7,006 nucleotides of DNA from Lentisphaeria bacterium UBA1724 (GTDB lineage Bacteria > Verrucomicrobiota > Lentisphaeria > Oligosphaerales > Oligosphaeraceae), in assembly GCA_002315885.1 (NCBI GenBank), contig DCIO01000064.1:1-7006 (forward strand), read 5' to 3'. Positions within the stretch are counted from its first letter, which is position 1, and the number at the start of each line of letters is the position of its first letter. Below, in pieces: positions 6,975-7,006 of this stretch. The notes under the pieces were generated by a model. That model saw only the letters and a program-made list of their open reading frames with translations, was not told the DNA's origin and made no database searches. Position numbers and translations under genes: made by a program.

Positions 6975-7006
6975 GTGGCATGCGGGCCGAAGGCGGTACG
7001 GGCGTT
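6975..7006 (+). CDS. possible prepilin-like gene start, cut by the window edge
   Basis: From a GTG at 6975 the plus strand reads M-A-C-G-P-K-A-V-R-A and then TT, the first two bases of a possible Phe codon. A purine-rich stretch, GGAAGAAGGA (6961-6970), stands close upstream as a possible ribosome-binding site. A short basic leader ending R-A before F is what I would expect before the FTLIELL segment of type IV-like prepilins of Lentisphaerota, but that segment lies outside the window. Competing readings are an ATG at 6980 in another plus frame and an open minus-strand frame across the same bases. This is a testable guess. Confidence 0.3.
   Translation, partial: MACGPKAVRA

Noticed and set aside
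6866..7006. Minus-strand open frame of 46 codons entering from the right edge, ending in a TAA inside the heptamer repeat
   Set aside because: No recognisable family. Its last part is translated G/C-rich hairpin and repeat DNA. A chance open frame is as likely, so I did not list it as a gene, though the C-terminus of a minus-strand gene cannot be excluded.

Overview
The window holds four protein-coding genes, all on the minus strand and tightly packed. Short repeat-rich intergenic stretches lie at both ends. Transcription runs from right to left: a stand-alone NFACT-R domain protein (6444-6836), then hemW (5316-6434), then a secreted protein of unknown function (3982-5208), then dnaE, the replicative DNA polymerase III alpha subunit (124-3843). 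This is mostly chromosomal housekeeping sequence. I see no transposase, integrase, CRISPR array, tRNA or rRNA.

No marker fixes the organism, but the picture suggests a PVC-group bacterium, probably Lentisphaerota or Verrucomicrobiota. DnaE is the long single-subunit type with an N-terminal PHP domain and a C-terminal OB fold. The secreted protein has no family I recognise. The last bases of the right edge look like the leader of a type IV-like prepilin, a family greatly expanded in gut Lentisphaerota. This placement is inference.

Layout, left to right. Bases 1-72 are eight copies of a 9-bp tandem repeat touching the window edge. dnaE follows after a 51-bp spacer. Between dnaE and the secreted protein gene lie two minus-strand hairpins; one is a textbook intrinsic terminator. 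Any dnaE promoter must therefore sit in about 40 bp and would give a nearly leaderless transcript. The secreted protein has its own Shine-Dalgarno sequence and a plausible -10 box in a 107-bp AT-rich gap. The NFACT-R gene and hemW are 9 bp apart and are probably one operon. Right of them, 6837-7006 contains five 7-bp repeats, a G/C-rich inverted repeat followed by a T run, and a possible plus-strand start at the very edge.

Points most worth a second look: (1) HemW carries CX4CX2C instead of the family's CX3CX2C radical-SAM motif; (2) the secreted protein is built on a tandem duplication of an 75-80-residue module; (3) the DnaE PHP domain keeps all nine metal ligands, which predicts built-in proofreading; (4) an NFACT-R domain stands alone beside hemW; (5) repeats replace the expected ribosome-binding region of the NFACT-R gene. 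I found no convincing new multi-gene system.
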